From assembly GCA_002796165.1 (NCBI GenBank), contig PCWF01000189.1, forward strand, positions 32,282 to 43,666: 11,385 nucleotides of DNA, given 5' to 3'. Shown here in pieces: positions 7,241 to 11,385 of this stretch. The stretch's first letter is position 1, and the number at the start of each line of letters is the position of its first letter. Under the pieces are notes generated by a model. That model was not told the DNA's origin and ran no database searches. It saw only the letters and a list, made by a program, of their open reading frames with translations. Both the position numbers and the translations under genes were made by a program. Origin of the DNA: Nitrospinae bacterium CG11_big_fil_rev_8_21_14_0_20_56_8. Its GTDB lineage: Bacteria > Nitrospinota > Nitrospinia > Nitrospinales > VA-1.

Positions 7241-8412
7241 ATGGCCGCCGAATCCCCTTGGGTTCGGGGAGGCTGGGAACCGAGAGGAAAAAGCGCCGCC
7301 TGTACCAATGCTTCCAGGATTACCGTCCCCGTTCGAGCCCAACTCAATTCGTTCAGCCGGGTCCGACCCCGCTCTATCCACTCCTCCCGCGACCGATCGT
7401 TGTCAATAAGCTCGCACATGGCCCGAGTGAGGTTGGCCTCGTCCATCGGATCGACCTTCATTGCCGCATGGCCCGCCGCCTCTGCCATGGCCGCCGAGGG
7501 GCCGATAATCACCGGAATTCCCGAAGCCATTGCTTCGATTACCGGCAGACCGAAACCCTCATACGCGGAGGGATGGACGAGAGCCAACGCCGAACGGTAC
7601 AGACTCACCAAGTCGTCCTCAGAGACATAGTCGAGGAAAACCACCCTTTCCGAGATTCTCAATTCCCTCGCCAGCAGGGGCAACGATCCCCCGTAATCCT
7701 TGTCCCGTCCTACAATTACCAGGGAACATTCCGGATGGGTCGAAACGAGCTGATGGAAGGACCGCAACAGAATCGGCAGGTTGCGGCGCTGAAACAGATA
7801 GCCGACAAAGATGAAATAAGGCTGGCGAATGTTGAGTCGGGCGAGGACCGATGGGTCATCCCCCGCCGGGGAGGAAAATGATTCGTCTGCCGCCCAGGGA
7901 GCGATAACAAACCGGTCTTCTTCTTTTACTCCATAAAACCCGCGAATTTCCTCCCGCGTCTGGCGGGAACAACAGACGATCCGGTCTGCCCGATCCACCG
8001 TCCACTTCGTCAATAGCCCCAGTTCCCAACGCTCCCGCGGGGAATACCATTCCGGGTGAAGGATGAACGACATGTCATGCAGAACGACCACTTTGGGGCA
8101 GGGGGCGGCGAAGGGAATGATGTAAGAGGGGGCCAAAAAAACATCCACCCGGTTCCGGTTGATTTCACGGGGCAAAGCCACCTGCTCCCAGAACCGGTGC
8201 GAGCGGATCCCCAAAGGGGCAACCACCCGCTTGGAAACAAACGAATTCCCCCGCAAATAATCCAGATCGGCTATTCGGTCCTTGAAATAAAGGACGAACC
8301 GGTGTCCCCGGGCGTCCCGGGCCCATTCGCGGAGCAGGCATCGGAGAACCCTCCCTACTCCCCAGGAAGGCGATTCCAGTTGCCGTGCGTCAATGCCGAT
8401 GGTCAGGCTCAT
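7225..8412 (-). CDS. GT4 family glycosyltransferase (mannosyltransferase-like)
   Basis: 395 residues from ATG at 8410-8412; a TTG at 8425-8427 would add five residues, but its GAGG is only about one base away, so I prefer the ATG. GT-B fold. The N-terminal lobe starts with LTIGIDARQL and the glycine-rich GVGR (18-21), followed by a VVVLHDMSF segment (about 109-117). The C-terminal lobe has FIFVGYLFQRRNLPILL and the nucleotide-sugar-binding EX7E motif in YEGFGLPVIEA (E285 and E293). No membrane helices, so a cytoplasmic or peripheral enzyme adding a sugar to the growing lipid-linked glycan. GT4 donors are often GDP-mannose or UDP-sugars; the donor here is unknown. It is the first gene of the - strand run, separated from the next by 212 bp with its own promoter candidate, so it may be regulated partly apart. 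Confidence 0.92.
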   Translation of the reverse strand: MSLTIGIDARQLESPSWGVGRVLRCLLREWARDARGHRFVLYFKDRIADLDYLRGNSFVSKRVVAPLGIRSHRFWEQVALPREINRNRVDVFLAPSYIIPFAAPCPKVVVLHDMSFILHPEWYSPRERWELGLLTKWTVDRADRIVCCSRQTREEIRGFYGVKEEDRFVIAPWAADESFSSPAGDDPSVLARLNIRQPYFIFVGYLFQRRNLPILLRSFHQLVSTHPECSLVIVGRDKDYGGSLPLLARELRISERVVFLDYVSEDDLVSLYRSALALVHPSAYEGFGLPVIEAMASGIPVIIGPSAAMAEAAGHAAMKVDPMDEANLTRAMCELIDNDRSREEWIERGRTRLNELSWARTGTVILEALVQAALFPLGSQPPRTQGDSAAIQNIN

Positions 8413-8610
8413 GAGATCCGGATTCAATCCTCAATTAAAAAAACGGGTCGAGTGTAACATGATTCGCACAGTTTCGGTGATCCGGGTTTAAAATTTGGGC
8501 CCGGAGCAAAGTTGAATCAGGCCTCCAGAAGCAATATGATGGGACCAACTCCAACGTTGCGGCGGTATCCGCGCCGCATTTTTCCAGGGATCGCGTTGCC
8601 GGTAAATAGA
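8413..8610. promoter_or_regulatory. Divergent intergenic region with two small palindromes
   Basis: This stretch separates the GT4 gene (-) and the LhgO-like gene (+) and must hold promoters for both. Visible: an 11-bp palindrome GGATT-C-AATCC at 8420-8430, and a 6-bp inverted repeat TCCGGG (8481-8486) / CCCGGA (8500-8505) around an AT-rich core containing TAAAAT (a possible -10 for the + strand). On the - strand a TGTTACACT run (near 8450-8458) resembles an extended -10. No convincing -35 boxes were found for either direction. Confidence 0.3.
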
Positions 8611-9801
8611 ATGGATTTTTTGATCGTAGGCGGGGGGATTATCGGACTCAGCATTGCGCGCGAGTTGAAAAAGCGTCATCACGGTGCCCGAATTCTTTTG
8701 ATTGAAAAAGAAGACAGCTGTGGAACCCATGCCAGCGGACGCAACAGCGGGGTATTGCATGCCGGATTTTATTATTCCGCCGACAGCCTCAAGGCCCGTT
8801 TCACCCGACAGGGGAACATCCGCCTGACGGAATACTGCGAAGCCAGGAAAATCCCCGTCAAAAAATGCGGCAAGCTGGTGTTGGCAAAGAACGAGGCAGA
8901 ACTCCCATGGCTGGATGAGCTGTTGCAACGCGGGGAAAAGAACGGGGTCCCCTTGCAGTCTATTTCCGTTCAGGAGGCGCGCGAAATCGAACCCAGAATG
9001 AAAACTTTCCATAGGGCACTTTACTCTCCTACAACGTCTTCCATCGATCCTGGCCGAGTCGTGGACGCGGTCAAGCGGGATGCCCTGGCTGAAGGAGTGC
9101 AGATTGAAACCGGCATCCGCTATCTGGCGCGGTCGGGCCATGAAGTGCTTACCTCCATGGGAAAACTTGAGGCGGATTATCTGGTCAATGCGGCGGGTCT
9201 GTATGCGGACACGATAGCCCGCGATTTCGGGTTTTCGAAAACTTACCGGATTCTTCCATTCAAGGGATTGTACCTTTACTCCAATGAGCCCCCGCAATCC
9301 TTCCGAACCAACCTGTACCCTGTTCCCGATTTACTCAATCCCTTTCTGGGAGTTCATTTTACGGTTACAGCGGAGGGAAAAACAAAGATCGGGCCAACAG
9401 CAATTCCCGCGTTCTGGCGAGAGCAGTATGAGGGATTTGAAAATTTTGATTGGGGTGAATTGATCGAAATTCTGTTCCGCCAGGCAGGATTGTTTTTAAA
9501 ATCCAATTTCGATTTTAAAAAACTGGCCTACGAGGAAATCCGAAAATATTCCCGCAACTACCTGGTGAACCTTGCCTCCGAACTGGCTGAGGGAATAAAC
9601 CCCAACCATTTTACCCAATGGGGAAGGCCTGGAATTCGCGCTCAACTTTTTGACCTTAAAACCAAAAAGCTGGAGATGGATTTCGTGCTCGAAGGCGACG
9701 CGCAATCGCTTCATGTTCTGAACGCCGTGTCTCCTGCCTTCACCTGTGCGTTCCCCTTTGCAGAATTCGTTTGCGACCGGATCGGTCAATTGAGGACGTG
9801 A
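8611..9801 (+). CDS. lhgO: L-2-hydroxyglutarate oxidase-like FAD-dependent oxidoreductase
   Basis: 396 residues from ATG 8611, which places the dinucleotide-binding fold at the very N-terminus as in the family; the frame extends up to 8512 but those 33 residues look unconserved. Motifs: FLIVGGGIIGLSIARELKK (3-21, Rossmann GxGxxG), E32 for the adenine ribose, HASGRNSGVLHAGFYY (40-55), which is the hallmark of the LhgO/L2HGDH group of the DAO superfamily, VNAAGLYAD (192-200), PGIRAQL (340-346) and the C-terminal LHVLNAVSPAFTCAF (368-381). Known family members oxidise L-2-hydroxyglutarate to 2-oxoglutarate and pass electrons to oxygen or the quinone pool. No strong Shine-Dalgarno precedes the ATG. 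It stands alone on the + strand between glycan genes, convergent with the WecA-like gene; whether it serves the glycan pathway or is general metabolism is open. A different 2-hydroxyacid substrate cannot be excluded. Confidence 0.85.
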   Translation: MDFLIVGGGIIGLSIARELKKRHHGARILLIEKEDSCGTHASGRNSGVLHAGFYYSADSLKARFTRQGNIRLTEYCEARKIPVKKCGKLVLAKNEAELPWLDELLQRGEKNGVPLQSISVQEAREIEPRMKTFHRALYSPTTSSIDPGRVVDAVKRDALAEGVQIETGIRYLARSGHEVLTSMGKLEADYLVNAAGLYADTIARDFGFSKTYRILPFKGLYLYSNEPPQSFRTNLYPVPDLLNPFLGVHFTVTAEGKTKIGPTAIPAFWREQYEGFENFDWGELIEILFRQAGLFLKSNFDFKKLAYEEIRKYSRNYLVNLASELAEGINPNHFTQWGRPGIRAQLFDLKTKKLEMDFVLEGDAQSLHVLNAVSPAFTCAFPFAEFVCDRIGQLRT

Positions 9802-9929
9802 CAATGCCCAAGGTGGGATCATCGGGGAGACTGTTTTTGCGGACGACCTTATGCCCCCTTATTTCATCTCTTCGTCGGGTCTTCTCAAGAGGTCACGGTT
9901 GCCTGAAATCGATTGACGAAAGTCCTTAA
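9802..9929. other. Convergent intergenic gap without a clear terminator
   Basis: 128 bp between the stops of the LhgO-like gene (+) and the WecA-like gene (-). I found no GC stem followed by a T run on either strand, only a weak CTCTT/AAGAG pair around 9865-9895. No coding sequence is supported. Confidence 0.4.
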
Positions 9930-11009
9930 TTACGGGGGGGATTTCTGCGCTCTCTTTTCGAGGATCTTGAGCAGTCCCACCAGTAAGGCAACGATGGCAA
10001 TGATAAATATAAAATAAATGGGAATGATTTTGGGGATCAGGTCAATTTTGTATGCGGGGATGAGGGCAGTCAGGTCAAAAAAAAGACAAATTGAAAATAA
10101 AATGGAAATGGATTTTAAGGGAGAGAATTTCAACCGTTCCAAACGATGGTGAAAATGATCATTGTCTTTTGCAAACGGACTTGTCCCTTTGATGACCCTT
10201 CGGAAGAAGGCAAAGGTGGTATCGGTAATGGGGATTAATAGCGTGGCAAATGGAATCAGGTAATAAATTTCGTCCGTGAAACCCTGGTTCAATGGAAGCA
10301 GGGTGATGAGAGAGACCAGCAACCCCAGGGGAAGGCTCCCCGTATCGCCGAGAATGATCTTGGCGGGTGGAAAATTAAAAATTAAAAAGCCAAGAATGCT
10401 TCCGCCCAGGAGAACGATCAAAAACGAGGGTTCAATGATATCTCGCTTCAAATAAACAAGGCACAGCGTAACGCAGGATAGGAAAACGATACCCCCCGCC
10501 AATCCGTCCATTCCATCCACCAGATTGATCGCGTTGGTGATGCCGATAATCCACAAGAGTGTAACGAGAAAAGAAAGAAAACCAAGTTCGAAGTCTCCGA
10601 TCCTTTCAATCTGGAATCCTGCGGTGTACAGGAGAAGGGCGATGATGATTTGCACGACCAGCTTGAACCGGGCCGGAAGATGATAGATGTCATCGAAAAG
10701 GCCGAGAGTGAACATCATGCTGACTCCAGTAGTCAGAATAAGAAGGAGGGGCCGGTGTGCGGGGTTCAGGTTTCCGGTGGCGAACAGAATCCATAAGGTG
10801 GTGAGAAACGAAATCACCACGGCCACACCGCCAAAGGGGTTTACCCTTTTCTCGGTCAGTCCGATGGCCCGTTCAAAAAATTCCTTGAGAATGACGGTAT
10901 TTTTAGAGGCCCAAATCAGGGTGATGGTCAGGGAAAGAGAAATTGCGAAGGAAATTCCATATCCCGAAAGGTAGACCCAACCCTCGATTGGAAATGTCGG
11001 GAAAGTCAT
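9930..11009 (-). CDS. WecA/TagO/MraY-family undecaprenyl-phosphate sugar-1-phosphate transferase
   Basis: 359 residues with about 10-11 membrane helices, the size of the family. Signature cytoplasmic loops: NPFGG (57-61), LGLFDDIYHLPARFK (102-116) with the Mg-binding DD, NAINLVDGMDGLAGG (159-173), FNFPPAKIILGDTGSLPLG (211-229), PITDT (260-264) and the late HFHHRL (285-290), which matches the HxHH-type motif of WecA-like members. It transfers a HexNAc-1-phosphate (often GlcNAc-1-P) from a UDP-sugar to undecaprenyl phosphate, the first committed step of many surface glycans. Compared with MraY, the loop set and the HxHH region favour the WecA/TagO branch; the exact sugar is unknown. The ATG at 11007-11009 follows a T-rich run with no Shine-Dalgarno. 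Base composition is visibly more AT-rich than the central glycosyltransferase genes. Confidence 0.92.
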   Translation of the reverse strand: MTFPTFPIEGWVYLSGYGISFAISLSLTITLIWASKNTVILKEFFERAIGLTEKRVNPFGGVAVVISFLTTLWILFATGNLNPAHRPLLLILTTGVSMMFTLGLFDDIYHLPARFKLVVQIIIALLLYTAGFQIERIGDFELGFLSFLVTLLWIIGITNAINLVDGMDGLAGGIVFLSCVTLCLVYLKRDIIEPSFLIVLLGGSILGFLIFNFPPAKIILGDTGSLPLGLLVSLITLLPLNQGFTDEIYYLIPFATLLIPITDTTFAFFRRVIKGTSPFAKDNDHFHHRLERLKFSPLKSISILFSICLFFDLTALIPAYKIDLIPKIIPIYFIFIIAIVALLVGLLKILEKRAQKSPP

Positions 11010-11385
11010 AGATCAAAAAAATACCGAGAAAAATGCGAATTACCCAGCTTCACTGAAAAACCCCCCCCGCCGGTTTTGGTGGTATCTCCCCAAAAGTAAA
11101 ATTCCCCGGGTTTGGAAATATTCCCAAGCAACGGTTGTCAGAGGTCATGAAATTAACAAAGGAGAAGTTGCCGGCCCGGCCATGAGGGGATGGACATATG
11201 ATTTCCCAAGGGATTATTGCCCAAAAAATAGCGGAATTCAAGGTCGGTCCTCTATGACCTGGGTTGCCGTGGGAAAACAAATGGCAGGAATAGGTCTGGT
11301 TTTCGATCCGGGGGCGGATGGGGCCGATCTTCCGGGCCAAGGGGAGCGCCCTGCGGGGTTTGCCCAGCGCGATTAACCGCAGAAA
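11010..11385. other. Right-end region with no supported gene
   Basis: About 375 bp upstream of the WecA-like gene. Open frames here (- strand 11050-11340, + strand 11182-11376) have no recognisable motif and unusual composition. On the - strand, AAAACC (11062-11057 side) and GGTTTT form a 6-bp stem around a C/G run (11057-11077) followed by a fifth T, a weak terminator-like shape. A promoter for the WecA-like gene must be in or near here, but I cannot point to one with confidence. Confidence 0.4.

Noticed and set aside
7222..7881. 219-codon open frame on the + strand
   Set aside because: Antisense to the GT4 gene in GC-rich sequence; translation is rich in Arg, Gln and Pro without motifs, as expected of a shadow.
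8488..9297. 269-codon open frame on the - strand
   Set aside because: It lies fully opposite the LhgO-like gene, whose motifs are unmistakable; the antisense translation shows no family signature.
11050..11340. 96-codon open frame on the - strand before the WecA-like gene
   Set aside because: No recognisable motif, Pro/Gly/Asn-rich random-looking translation and no ribosome-binding site.
11182..11376. 64-codon open frame on the + strand
   Set aside because: No motif; the nearest purine-rich site (11158-11163) is 18 nt away from the ATG; probably chance in GC-rich sequence.
1..11385. Mobile elements, CRISPR array, tRNA or rRNA
   Set aside because: No transposase or integrase motifs, no regularly spaced direct repeats, and no cloverleaf or rRNA-like stretches were seen.

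Overview
The window is a bacterial surface-glycan and polyprenyl-linked sugar locus. It holds nine recognisable protein genes and no rRNA, tRNA, CRISPR array or transposase that I could see. The host is most likely a Gram-negative or environmental bacterium. This rests on the gene set: a WecA-type lipid-linked glycan initiator, a DPM1/GtrB-type polyprenyl-phosphate glycosyltransferase, a Wzx-like flippase, and a cobalamin-type radical SAM enzyme paired with a flavin reductase. No gene allows a confident lineage call.

Left arm (1-2048, + strand): the 3' end of a large membrane protein of DUF2079 type, whose 5' part lies outside the window, then a 12-14 helix flippase of the Wzx/MATE-like superfamily. 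These converge on the central operon with only 28 bp between the stop codons.

Centre (2077-8412, - strand, read right to left): a GT4 glycosyltransferase; a 212 bp gap holding a promoter-like sequence and several inverted repeats; a GtrB/DPM1-like GT2 with two C-terminal helices; a second, ExoA-like GT2 with C-terminal helices; a minimal ferredoxin-NADP reductase-like flavoprotein; a B12-type radical SAM protein; and a class I SAM methyltransferase. From the GtrB-like gene to the methyltransferase the gaps are 6-52 bp, as in an operon. The likely logic is glycan assembly on a lipid carrier, plus a redox-driven radical SAM modification fed by its own reductase, and a methylation.

Right arm (8413-11385): a divergent intergenic region; a + strand L-2-hydroxyglutarate oxidase (LhgO)-like FAD enzyme; then a - strand WecA/MraY-family sugar-phosphate transferase, which would start glycan synthesis on undecaprenyl phosphate. 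The last ~375 bp contain no gene I can support.

The most unusual element is the reductase / radical SAM / methyltransferase cassette inside a glycosyltransferase operon. The radical SAM protein carries a Cx4Cx2C cluster motif instead of the usual Cx3Cx2C. Its substrate cannot be read from the sequence.
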